Counted from the stretch's first letter, positions 1 to 6,681 are shown. The stretch: DNA of 6,681 nt from an uncultured Alphaproteobacteria bacterium (GCA_937967725.1 CALBSY010000005.1:1-6681), one strand, 5' to 3'. Numbers and translations are program-made. The notes: generated by a model not told the origin, from the letters alone.

Positions 1-911
1 CGGTCGTCAACAAGCTGGCGTCGCTCCCGCTGGCGATTATCCTCGGGCTGGGCTTGGCGACGCTGATCGGATTTGTGGTGCTCACCAACATCCAGGCCAT
101 GAGCGCCGATTTCGGCTCTTACGAGGATCGGCTCAATAACGTCATCACGCAGGCCTATCTGGCCCTGGGCATTGCGGGGCCGATCCCAAGCTTCGCCGAC
201 CTGATCGCTCGGCTCGATCCCGCGAGCATCGCCTCGCAGATCGGCGCCGGCCTGCGCAATCTCGCTTCCGACATCATTTTCATCCTGATCTATCTGGGCT
301 TCCTGTTTCCGGCGGCGGCGCTGATGTCGACCAAACTCGACTTCATCTTCGGCAAGGGATTGGAGCGCGAGGCGGCGCGCGAGGTGTTTCAGCGCATCCG
401 CGTCTCGATGGAGCGCTATTTGTGGGTGCAGACCGTGGTGAGCCTCATCACCGGCCTCACATACGCAACGCTGGTGGCGGTCGGCCTCGACAACGCGCTG
501 TTCTGGTCGTTCGTGATATTCTTTCTCAATTACATCCCAACCATCGGCTCGATCGTTGCGGTGGTGGTCGTCACCGCGGTGGCGCTCGTGCAATTCACAG
601 CGCTCGGCCCGGTCGTTGCGGTGGCGGTCGGCGCCGGCGCCTGGCAATTCTTGATCGGAAATTTCGTACAGCCGCGCATGACAGGAGATTCATTGAACCT
701 CTCCGCGGTTGTCGTGTTGCTTGCGTTGGCGATTTGGGGACTCATCTGGGGCATCGCCGGCGCCTTTCTCGCCGCGCCGCTCACCGTCATGCTGATGATT
801 GTATTGGCGCAATTTCAGACCACGCGCTGGATTGCGATTCTGTTGTCAGCGGACGGCAAACCAACGCCCGATGCGCCAAGTCTGAGTAAGTCCGAGTCCG
901 GATCAAATTGA
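1..911 (+). CDS. AI-2E family transporter (PerM/TqsA-type membrane protein), 5'-truncated by window edge
   Basis: A polytopic inner-membrane protein of the AI-2E transporter family (PF01594, formerly UPF0118). The frame is open from base 3 to the TGA at 909-911, giving 302 visible residues. The family usually has about 350-380, so roughly 50-80 N-terminal residues and the true start lie outside the window; a TTG at 54 falls inside a hydrophobic helix and is not a credible start. Counting from base 3, hydrophobic segments lie near 8-30, 89-108, 139-162, 164-197, 200-222 and 233-271. Family landmarks are LNYIPTIGS (175-183), QPRMTGDSLNLS (223-234) and the final run of small and hydrophobic residues ending APLTVMLMIVLAQF. 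The tail is hydrophilic and Ser-rich. Members have been linked to autoinducer-2 export (TqsA) or Na+/H+ antiport, but most are uncharacterised, so the substrate is unknown here. The family assignment is firm; the function is not. Confidence 0.93.
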   Translation, partial: VVNKLASLPLAIILGLGLATLIGFVVLTNIQAMSADFGSYEDRLNNVITQAYLALGIAGPIPSFADLIARLDPASIASQIGAGLRNLASDIIFILIYLGFLFPAAALMSTKLDFIFGKGLEREAAREVFQRIRVSMERYLWVQTVVSLITGLTYATLVAVGLDNALFWSFVIFFLNYIPTIGSIVAVVVVTAVALVQFTALGPVVAVAVGAGAWQFLIGNFVQPRMTGDSLNLSAVVVLLALAIWGLIWGIAGAFLAAPLTVMLMIVLAQFQTTRWIAILLSADGKPTPDAPSLSKSESGSN

Positions 912-969
912 TGTTGCGAATCGGTGACGAACATGTATCGCTGTGTGAAGAACGTCGCCGGGGCTAGGG

Positions 970-986
970 GCGTTTCCGGCAAACGC
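970..986 (+). terminator. Small hairpin downstream of the transporter gene, possible weak terminator
   Basis: GCGTTT and AAACGC form a perfect 6-bp stem around a 5-base loop (ccggc), 58 bases past the transporter stop codon. No run of T follows (next bases taccgaaacc), so it is not a classic intrinsic terminator. It is listed only because of its position. Confidence 0.2.
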
Positions 987-1017
987 TACCGAAACCACCT
1001 CGAATCTCGGCTGCGCT

Positions 1018-1041
1018 CGAGACGTCAAGTTTGACGTTTCG
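1018..1041. repeat. 11-pair inverted repeat (hairpin or palindromic binding site)
   Basis: The core ACGTCAA-gt-TTGACGT (1022-1037) is a perfect 7-bp dyad with a 2-base centre. It extends outward through one G.T pair (1021/1038) and three further Watson-Crick pairs (1018-1020 with 1039-1041), giving 11 pairs in 24 bases. As RNA the tip would open into a small loop. It sits in a convergent gap, 106 bases past the transporter stop and 163 bases past the SDR stop. No T-tract flanks either arm. It could be a bidirectional termination or RNA-stability element, or an operator-like protein site; the sequence does not decide. Confidence 0.5.
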
Positions 1042-1147
1042 TTCCGCACACGTGGGCTCAATGGGGGGCTTCATTCGCGCGGGCGAACCGTCCCATCGGA
1101 CCAGGCCTCCGCGTGCGTCCCCCACCCAGCCTGCTGCGAGGCCTGCA

Positions 1148-1184
1148 GGCGCCGCCGGGCAGCTTGTCCCCGCTCGGCGGCGCC
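1148..1184 (-). terminator. GC-rich hairpin just after the SDR gene, candidate terminator
   Basis: GGCGCCGCC (1148-1156) is perfectly complementary to GGCGGCGCC (1176-1184). Pairing continues inward over four more positions (1157-1160 with 1172-1175, one of them G.T), for 13 pairs around an 11-base loop. Read on the minus strand, the stem begins 20 bases after the SDR stop codon, a usual place for a terminator. The bases after it on that strand (tgcaggcc) contain no T-run, so any termination would be non-canonical or Rho-assisted, or the stem may protect the mRNA 3' end. Confidence 0.42.
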
Positions 1185-1204
1185 GTCTTATGTGCAGCGC
1201 CCAT

Positions 1205-1900
1205 TCACCACGGCAATTCGCGTCCGTCGTAGTTGAAAAACTTGCCGCTCTGCTCAGGCGTCAGCGCGTCGAGAATGCGTTGCTGACCTTCAACGCACTC
1301 AGCCTCGCTAATCTTGCCGCTGGGACCGCCCATGCGGGTTCGCACCCAGCCTGGATGCAGGATCGCCACCTTGATCCCGCGCCCACGCAGGTCGTTCGAG
1401 ACGCCTTTGCCGGCCATATTCAGCGCGGCCTTCGATAACCGGTAGGCGTAAGCCCCACCGGAGCCGTTGTCGGCGATCGAGCCCATGAGGCTGGTCTGAA
1501 ACGCCATAGTTTTGCGTTCGGACGCTGCGACATTATCCGCCAAGGCTTCCGCCAATTTCAGCGGCGCCACGGCATTGACGCGGATGAGATCGAGCAGCGC
1601 CTCGCCATCGACGTCGCCGAAGCTCTGCCGCCGCGTTCCCATCGCGCCGGCATTGGCGAACATCAGGTCGACCGGCGCATCGCCGAGGCGCTTCTTCAGC
1701 GCCGCGGCCGCGTCCGGTTCGGCCGCGTCATAAGGGAGCACCTCCAGTTTGCCGGCGTGTCGCCTGGACAGCGCCGCGAGGTCGTTGGCTTCCTGGGGCT
1801 GGCGGGCGGTGGCGAACACGAGCGCGCCGCGTTCGGCGTAGCGGCGGGCGTGCTCCAGGCCGATGCCGCGATTGGCGCCGGTGATCAGAACGGTTTTCAT
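1205..1900 (-). CDS. Short-chain dehydrogenase/reductase (SDR), C-factor-like
   Basis: A complete 231-residue cytosolic oxidoreductase with a single Rossmann domain. It shows TGANRGIG (7-14) for nucleotide binding, the structural NAG (83-85), Asn109 in VNA, and the active-site pair Tyr153/Lys157 in YRLSK, with Ser137 or Ser141 (TSLMGSI) as the probable catalytic serine. HPGWVRTRMGG (182-192) follows the active site, and the C-terminus FFNYDGRELPW is typical of the C-factor-like subgroup. Strand beta-2 ends in ATAR, with Arg33 and no Asp, so I infer a preference for NADP(H). Length matches the subgroup (about 220-250). The ATG at 1898-1900 is chosen because GGAGGG lies 8 bases upstream. It converges on the transporter and diverges from the glutamate dehydrogenase gene. 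The subgroup is named after Myxococcus CsgA, but that signalling role should not be transferred; the substrate is unknown. A GC hairpin 20 bases past the stop may end its transcript. Confidence 0.93.
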   Translation of the reverse strand: MKTVLITGANRGIGLEHARRYAERGALVFATARQPQEANDLAALSRRHAGKLEVLPYDAAEPDAAAALKKRLGDAPVDLMFANAGAMGTRRQSFGDVDGEALLDLIRVNAVAPLKLAEALADNVAASERKTMAFQTSLMGSIADNGSGGAYAYRLSKAALNMAGKGVSNDLRGRGIKVAILHPGWVRTRMGGPSGKISEAECVEGQQRILDALTPEQSGKFFNYDGRELPW

Positions 1901-1908
1901 TTATTCGG

Positions 1909-1914
1909 CCCTCC
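1909..1914 (-). promoter_or_regulatory. Ribosome binding site of the SDR gene
   Basis: GGAGGG on the minus strand, 8 bases before the ATG at 1898-1900. It is a near-perfect Shine-Dalgarno match and fixes the start of the SDR. An alternative minus-strand ATG at 1914-1916 is in another frame that does not encode the SDR. Confidence 0.8.
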
Positions 1915-2014
1915 ATCCGCTATCGCACGGCAACACCCCGAACTTGGGGCGCAGAAAGCGCCACGGCCAGTTGCACCTGCCGCAGGGGCGAGTAGGTTCG
2001 CGGCAAAATTCAAC

Positions 2015-2020
2015 AGGAAG
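2015..2020 (+). promoter_or_regulatory. Ribosome binding site of the glutamate dehydrogenase gene
   Basis: AGGAAG, 8 bases before the ATG at 2029-2031. An in-frame TAG at 1993-1995 leaves no earlier ATG, GTG or TTG start in this frame, so the site and the stop together fix the start at 2029. Confidence 0.75.
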
Positions 2021-2028
2021 CGCCACTC

Positions 2029-5000
2029 ATGGACGCCGCCGCGCGCCAGGAACTACCCAAAACAGCGGACCAATTCATTGATCAGGCTGTGAAGGGCCCT
2101 TGGCCCGCCTTTAGAACCAACGGCAAACTCGACGCGGCCGCTGAGACGTTTCTGCGCGGGCTCTACGAGGACGCCTCGGATGACGAGCTCGGCGATCTCT
2201 CCGCCACTGATTTCGCCGCGCTCGCCCACGATTTTTGGATCTGGCGCGCCGAGCGCGAATGCGACGAGCAGTGCATCCGCATCCGTCGCGGCGCCGGTGT
2301 GAACGGCAAGCAGCTCGATCGCGATATTCTGGAAATCGCCGGGCCCGATATGCCGTTTCTGGTCGATTCGGTGATGGGCGAACTGGCCGACCAAGGCATC
2401 TCGCCGCTCGCCATGTTTCACCCGCTAGCGCCGGCGGCGCGCGGGGAAGGGCGGGACTCGCTCATTCAAATCCACGTGCCACGGCTTTCGGCGCAACGCT
2501 CCAAGGAATTGCTCGATGGCGTGCGGGCGTCACTGGGCGATGTCCGCGCCGCCGTAGCCGATTTTCTGCCGATGCGCGAACGCATGCTCGATTGCGCGGA
2601 AGAACTAGAGAACGCCAAGACGCATGCGCCGCCCGAAGACGTTGCGGAAGCCGTAGCTCTGCTGCGCTGGCTGGCCGCCGACAAATTTACCTTCCTTGGC
2701 GCGCGCGACTACCAATATGTGCGTGACGCCAAGGGCGCGCTGACGCCGCATGAGCCAGACATTCTGGAGAAGACGTGTCTTGGCGTGCTGCGCGATGTCG
2801 AGCGCTATGTGCTTCGTACCACGGCCGAGCCGATGGTGTTGACGCCGGAGCTGAAACGTCTTGTCTCCGAGCCCACGCCGTTGATCGTCGCTAAGTCGAC
2901 CTTGCGCGCGCGCGTGCATCGCCGCGCCACGTCGGACTATATCGGCATCAAGCGCTACAACGAGGCAGGCGAAGTCATCGGCGAGACGCGCTTCGTCGGC
3001 CTGTTCACCAGCGAAAGCTTCACCGAGCCGACGCGCAACATTCCTGTGCTGCGCAAGAAGGCCGAATGGGTGATGAGCCAAGCGGGCTTCGCGCCGGGCG
3101 GCCATAACGCCAAGACACTGCGCAAGATCATCGAGTATTATCCGCGCGAAGAACTGTGGCAGGTCTCGCGTGAAGAGCTGCTTGAGATCGCCCGTGGCGT
3201 GCTGCACTTGCTTGACCGGCCTCGCGCCCGCGTGTTCCCGCGCCGCGACCGCTTCAACCGCTTCGCCACCGCACTCGTTTACATTCCCAAGGATCGTTAC
3301 GATTCGGACGTACGCGAGCAGGTCGGCATCGCCATTGCCCAGGCCTATGGCGGCGAAGTCGAGAGCTTTCAGCCGCAGCTTGGCGAGGGCCAGTTGGCCC
3401 GCGTGCTGTTCGTCATCAGCGACATCGACAAGACGCGAGCCGATCCCGACCAGCGTGAGCTCGACGCCAAGATCGCACAACTGATCCACACCTGGGAGGA
3501 CGCGTTCTCGCAAACGCTGATGCGCTCGCACTTGTTCGACGCGGGCGCGCGGGAGGAAGCGGCCAACCGCTTTTCGCAGGCGTTCACCGGCGCCTATCGC
3601 GAGCGCTACACGGTGACGGAAGCGCTGCGCGACACCGTTGAGATCATGGCGGGCCGCGACGATGAGGTGATCCGCGCCCGCGCCTATCGCCGTCCGGGTG
3701 ACGCCGAGAACATCCTGCGCTGCAAGTTCTATGCGCGCGGCGACGTGCTGGCGCTCTCGGCGACGGTGCCGATCCTGGAGAACATGGGACTCTTCGTCGA
3801 TTCGGAAGTGAACTTCGAATTGCACCTCAATGCGGACAATTTGCATCCAGCGCAGCGCATATTCATTCACGACATCGAGTGCCGTTCGGCTGACGGCGAG
3901 CCGATTGATCTGGAGCGCGCGGGCCAGAAGTTCGAGGATGGGTTTGCCGCGGTGTGGACCGGCCGTGCGGAGAACGACGGTTTCAACAAACTGATACTGG
4001 CTCTGCCATGTACATGGCGCGAGGCGGCGTTAATACGGGCGTTGGCGCGCTATCGCCAGCAGACCGGGCTCGATCCCTCGCAATCGATTCAGGAACAGGC
4101 GCTCGCGGCGCATCCGCGCCTCGCGTCGTTAATCCTGACTCTCTTCAAGACGCGCTTCGATCCCAGTTTGCCGGAATCGATGGAGACGCGCCGCATCCGC
4201 TCGGGCCGGCTCGAGTTCATGATCGAAGCGGCGCTGCACGCTGTGGTCAGCCTCGACGAAGACCGCGCGTTGCGTCGAATCGCGCGCCTCGTCGTCGCGA
4301 TACAGCTCCCCAACTATTATCAGCCGGCCGCCGACGGCCAGCCTAAACCCTACATCTCGTTCAAAATCGACTCGCATGCGATCATCGAATTGCCGGCGCC
4401 AAAGCCGTACCGGGAAATCTGGGTGGCGAGCCCGCAAGTCGAGGGCGTTCATTTGCGCTTCGGTCCGGTTGCGCGCGGCGGGTTGCGCTGGAGCGACCGG
4501 CGCGACGATTTCCGCACCGAGGTGCTCGATCTCGTCAAGGCGCAGCAAGTAAAGAACGCCATCATCGTGCCGGTCGGCGCCAAGGGCGGGTTCTTCCCGA
4601 AACGGCTGCCAGCGCGCGGCGCGCCGGGCTATCAGGAAGCGGGCATTGAGGCGTACAAGACTTTCCTGCGCGGCATGCTCGACATCACCGACAATATTGA
4701 CGGCGATAACATGGTGGCGCCGAAGAGTGTGATCCGCTGGGATGACGGCGATGCTTATCTGGTTGTCGCTGCCGACAAGGGCACGGCGACATTCTCGGAT
4801 ATCGCCAACGGCATCAGCGCTGAGTACGGCCATTGGCTCGGCGATGCGTTCGCGTCCGGCGGTTCTGTCGGCTACGATCACAAGGCGATGGGCATCACCG
4901 CTCGCGGCGCCTGGGAGGCGGTGAAACGCCACTTCCGCGAACTCGGCAAGAACATTCAGGAAGAAGAATTCACCGTCATCGGCGTCGGCGATATGTCGGG

Positions 5001-6681
5001 CGATGTGTTCGGCAACGGCATGTTGCTGTCGCGCAAAATTCGGCTTCTGGCCGCGTTCGATCACCGCGATATTTTCATCGATCCCAATCCCGGAGATTGC
5101 GAGGGGTGGTGGGAAGAACGCCGGCGCTTGTTCGCTACGCCGCGCTCCACTTGGCCAGACTACGACAAGAAACTGATTTCCAAGGGCGGCGGCGTTTTCT
5201 CCCGCAGCCTCAAGTCGATCGACATCAGTAAGGAAATCGCCGCTCTCACCGGCATCGACAAGCCGCAAGTCACGCCGGCGGAGCTGATCTCCGCGCTGCT
5301 GAAGGCCGAGTGTGAGTTGCTTTGGTTCGGCGGCATCGGCACCTACGTGAAAGCGCGGGCCGAGAGCAATGCCGATGTTGGCGACAAGACCAACGACGTG
5401 CTGCGCGTCGACGCCGAAGACGTGCGGGCTAAGGTGGTGGGCGAGGGCGCCAATCTCGGCGTCACCCAGCGCGGCCGCATTGCCTTTGCCCGCGCCGGCG
5501 GCGCCATCAACACCGACGCCATCGACAATTCCGCGGGCGTCGATACGTCCGACCACGAGGTCAATATCAAGATCCTGCTGTCGGAGGCCATTCGCGCGGG
5601 CGCGCTGAAGGCGGACAAACGCGATAAGTTGCTGGCGTCGATGACGGAGGACGTCGGCCGGCTGGTGCTGGAAAACAACTACGACCAGACGCTGGCGCTG
5701 AGTTTGGGGCAAGCCAATGCGGCGGCGGATCTCGACAGCCACGAGCGTTTCATTCAACGGTTGGAGGCCGCCGGCAAGCTGGTGCGCCGGGTGGAGAATT
5801 TGCCCCTGACCAGCGAATTCGTCACGTTGCGCGCGGCCAATATGGGGCTGACGCGGCCGGAAATTTCCAAGCTCACAGCGTATTCGAAGATCGATCTGTT
5901 CGATGCGCTGGTGGCGTCGGGGGCGCCTGACGATCCGGCTTTCGTCGAGCCGCTCAAGCTCTATTTTCCGGACGAGCTTTGGAAATACGAGGCGCTGATG
6001 CAAACGCATCGGCTGCGGCGCGAAATCATCGCCACCCAGCTCGCCGACGATATCGTCAACCGCTGCGGGCCCTCCTTCATCGACCGCATCAAGGACATTT
6101 CGCGCACGCGCACCGTCACGGTGGCGTGCGCCTTTGAGGCGGCGCGGCGCATCTTCGAGCTCGAAGAACTAGTTGATCGCATCAACGCGCTCGACAACCA
6201 GGTTCCGGCGGCGGCGCAGATCGCGCTGCATCTGCGGGTGACGGGCGCGCTGCGGCGGGCGACCACCTATCTTGCACGCAACGCGGGCTTCGAAAGCGAC
6301 GAACCGCCGACCATTCTCGATGTGGTCGAGCGTTACAAAGACCTCGTCGCGCCTCAGCGCGCCAACATCGATGCGGATTTGAGCGCGATCGAACGCGAGC
6401 GGGTCGAAACGCGGTTGCGCTCTTTGGTCGAACTAGGCGCGCCTGAAGATTTGGCGCGGGAGGCGGCGTTGTTGTCGCCGCTGACGCTTTCGCTTGATGT
6501 CGCCGATCTGTCGATCGCCACGGATTGGCCAATCGACGAAGCCTCGCGGCTGCATTGCGTCATCGGCGCCGAGTTTGGACTCGATGCCCTGCGTGACGCG
6601 GCCATAAACATGAAATTGGAGCAGCACTGGGATCGGCTCGTTGTGCGCCGCGCCGCGCAGGATTTCGGCGACATCCAGTTG
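2029..6681 (+). CDS. gdhZ: NAD-specific glutamate dehydrogenase, large (about 180 kDa) class; 3' end cut by window edge
   Basis: Catalyses L-glutamate + NAD+ + H2O to 2-oxoglutarate + NH4+ + NADH in the cytosol, the catabolic entry of glutamate carbon into the TCA cycle. The frame runs 1551 codons without a stop; the class is about 1600 residues, so only a short C-terminal piece is missing. The N-terminal half (about 1-700) is the regulatory, ACT-containing region of the family, with landmarks MPFLVDSV (108-115), KFTFLG (219-224), GGHNAKTL (357-364) and RDRFNRFATALVYIPKDRY (406-424). The catalytic domain shows ARGGLRWSDRR (815-825), KAQQVKN (837-843) and PVGAKGGF (848-855). By comparison with small glutamate dehydrogenases, Lys842 and Lys852 are the substrate and catalytic lysines and Asp916 (VAADKGTA) the catalytic acid. 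The NAD fold has GVGDMSGDVFGNG (985-997), followed by WFGGIGTYVKA (1099-1109), VGEGANLG (1137-1144) and SDHEVNIK (1174-1181). All key motifs are intact. The symbol follows Caulobacter; pseudomonads use gdhB. Known enzymes of this class are allosterically controlled by amino acids; this one's effectors are unknown. Confidence 0.97.
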   Translation, partial: MDAAARQELPKTADQFIDQAVKGPWPAFRTNGKLDAAAETFLRGLYEDASDDELGDLSATDFAALAHDFWIWRAERECDEQCIRIRRGAGVNGKQLDRDILEIAGPDMPFLVDSVMGELADQGISPLAMFHPLAPAARGEGRDSLIQIHVPRLSAQRSKELLDGVRASLGDVRAAVADFLPMRERMLDCAEELENAKTHAPPEDVAEAVALLRWLAADKFTFLGARDYQYVRDAKGALTPHEPDILEKTCLGVLRDVERYVLRTTAEPMVLTPELKRLVSEPTPLIVAKSTLRARVHRRATSDYIGIKRYNEAGEVIGETRFVGLFTSESFTEPTRNIPVLRKKAEWVMSQAGFAPGGHNAKTLRKIIEYYPREELWQVSREELLEIARGVLHLLDRPRARVFPRRDRFNRFATALVYIPKDRYDSDVREQVGIAIAQAYGGEVESFQPQLGEGQLARVLFVISDIDKTRADPDQRELDAKIAQLIHTWEDAFSQTLMRSHLFDAGAREEAANRFSQAFTGAYRERYTVTEALRDTVEIMAGRDDEVIRARAYRRPGDAENILRCKFYARGDVLALSATVPILENMGLFVDSEVNFELHLNADNLHPAQRIFIHDIECRSADGEPIDLERAGQKFEDGFAAVWTGRAENDGFNKLILALPCTWREAALIRALARYRQQTGLDPSQSIQEQALAAHPRLASLILTLFKTRFDPSLPESMETRRIRSGRLEFMIEAALHAVVSLDEDRALRRIARLVVAIQLPNYYQPAADGQPKPYISFKIDSHAIIELPAPKPYREIWVASPQVEGVHLRFGPVARGGLRWSDRRDDFRTEVLDLVKAQQVKNAIIVPVGAKGGFFPKRLPARGAPGYQEAGIEAYKTFLRGMLDITDNIDGDNMVAPKSVIRWDDGDAYLVVAADKGTATFSDIANGISAEYGHWLGDAFASGGSVGYDHKAMGITARGAWEAVKRHFRELGKNIQEEEFTVIGVGDMSGDVFGNGMLLSRKIRLLAAFDHRDIFIDPNPGDCEGWWEERRRLFATPRSTWPDYDKKLISKGGGVFSRSLKSIDISKEIAALTGIDKPQVTPAELISALLKAECELLWFGGIGTYVKARAESNADVGDKTNDVLRVDAEDVRAKVVGEGANLGVTQRGRIAFARAGGAINTDAIDNSAGVDTSDHEVNIKILLSEAIRAGALKADKRDKLLASMTEDVGRLVLENNYDQTLALSLGQANAAADLDSHERFIQRLEAAGKLVRRVENLPLTSEFVTLRAANMGLTRPEISKLTAYSKIDLFDALVASGAPDDPAFVEPLKLYFPDELWKYEALMQTHRLRREIIATQLADDIVNRCGPSFIDRIKDISRTRTVTVACAFEAARRIFELEELVDRINALDNQVPAAAQIALHLRVTGALRRATTYLARNAGFESDEPPTILDVVERYKDLVAPQRANIDADLSAIERERVETRLRSLVELGAPEDLAREAALLSPLTLSLDVADLSIATDWPIDEASRLHCVIGAEFGLDALRDAAINMKLEQHWDRLVVRRAAQDFGDIQL

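Larger units (their letters stand above)
912..1204. other. Convergent intergenic gap without a supported gene
   Basis: This stretch separates the 3' ends of the transporter and the SDR gene. No reading frame in it has both a ribosome binding site and protein-like composition. The best small frames are 911-967 (18 codons, its ATG overlapping the transporter stop by one base) and 933-1034 (33 codons, Arg-rich, no Shine-Dalgarno sequence). It does contain inverted repeats: GCGTTT-ccggc-AAACGC at 970-986, the long hairpin at 1018-1041, a CACGTG hexamer at 1049-1054, the 10-base palindrome GCCTGCAGGC at 1141-1150 and the GC hairpin at 1148-1184. The likeliest role is transcription termination from both sides; a small RNA or protein-binding site cannot be excluded. 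Confidence 0.6.
1901..2028. promoter_or_regulatory. Divergent control region between the SDR and glutamate dehydrogenase genes
   Basis: These 128 bases must hold the 5' signals of both divergent genes unless transcription starts inside a neighbour. Three short dyads are visible: CCCC-gaactt-GGGG (1936-1949), GGCGC-agaaa-GCGCC (1948-1962) and CCTGC-c-GCAGG (1976-1986). The first two overlap by two bases, so they could not both form in one RNA. No convincing sigma-70 promoter is seen: TTGCAC (1971-1976) followed after 16 bases by TAGGTT (1993-1998) is the best plus-strand candidate and is weak. No GANTC (CcrM) site and no TTAA half-site of a CtrA box occurs here. Confidence 0.5.

Noticed and set aside
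550..631. Near-repeat of gttgcggtgg in the transporter gene (around 555 and 615)
   Set aside because: Both copies encode Val/Ala-rich membrane helix; the similarity follows from codon choice and hydrophobic composition.
918..1006. Two GANTC (CcrM methylation) sites, 918-922 and 1002-1006, as possible cell-cycle promoter marks
   Set aside because: They lie in a convergent 3' gap rather than a promoter, GANTC also occurs repeatedly inside the coding regions, and the divergent promoter region has none.
911..1034. Small frames after the transporter: 18 codons at 911-967 (ATG overlapping the TGA) and 33 codons at 933-1034
   Set aside because: Neither has a Shine-Dalgarno sequence of its own or a recognisable composition; the stop-start overlap TGATG readily occurs by chance.
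1031..1438. 135-codon plus-strand open frame overlapping the convergent gap and the SDR gene
   Set aside because: It overlaps the SDR coding region on the opposite strand, has a low-complexity Pro/Arg/Ala translation, and has no ribosome binding site.
1..1900. A cell-cell signalling locus, because an 'AI-2E' transporter sits beside a 'C-factor'-like SDR
   Set aside because: Both labels are family names inherited from a few studied members. The genes converge, are separated by a 293-base gap and are not an operon. There is no luxS, receptor or regulator in the window.
1971..1998. TTGCAC-N16-TAGGTT as a sigma-70 promoter for the glutamate dehydrogenase gene
   Set aside because: The -10 element matches the consensus at only three of six positions and overlaps nothing else supportive; kept only as a weak candidate in the control-region entry.
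4129..6009. 626-codon minus-strand open frame, and a similar 421-codon one at 2605-3870
   Set aside because: Both are in exact antisense register to the glutamate dehydrogenase frame, whose motifs are intact throughout. Their translations are Arg/Ala/His/Val-rich with no recognisable domain, and their ends coincide with rare sense Leu codons.

Overview
The window looks like ordinary chromosomal DNA from a GC-rich alphaproteobacterium. The evidence is the strong G/C bias at third codon positions, a very large (about 180 kDa class) NAD-dependent glutamate dehydrogenase with alphaproteobacterial-looking motifs such as LLWFGGIGTYVKA, and near-absence of TTA, CTA and TCA codons. The genus cannot be fixed from the sequence alone. 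There is no sign of a phage, insertion sequence, CRISPR array, tRNA or rRNA.

Layout: (1) The 3' part of a gene for an AI-2E-family (PerM/TqsA-type) membrane transporter runs in from the left edge and stops at 911. (2) A gene-free convergent gap of 293 bases (912-1204) holds several inverted repeats, including an 11-pair hairpin at 1018-1041 and a 13-pair GC-rich hairpin at 1148-1184; the latter lies 20 bases past the end of the next gene. (3) A complete short-chain dehydrogenase/reductase gene of the C-factor-like group lies on the minus strand (1205-1900). (4) A 128-base divergent intergenic region (1901-2028) carries the ribosome binding sites of both flanking genes and three short dyads. 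(5) The remaining 4.65 kb is one uninterrupted plus-strand reading frame for NAD-specific glutamate dehydrogenase, 1551 codons visible and still open at the right edge, probably lacking only a few dozen C-terminal residues.

The glutamate dehydrogenase is the functional centre of the window: it converts glutamate to 2-oxoglutarate and ammonium with NAD+, feeding amino-acid carbon into the TCA cycle. The divergent SDR may share a control region with it, but its substrate is unknown. The transporter is on the far side of a convergent gap and has no evident link. I found no convincing novel multi-gene system. The points worth a second look are the hairpins, the divergent control region, a possible parallel with the glutamate dehydrogenase/cell-division coupling known in Caulobacter, and a 2-kb antisense frame explained by codon use.
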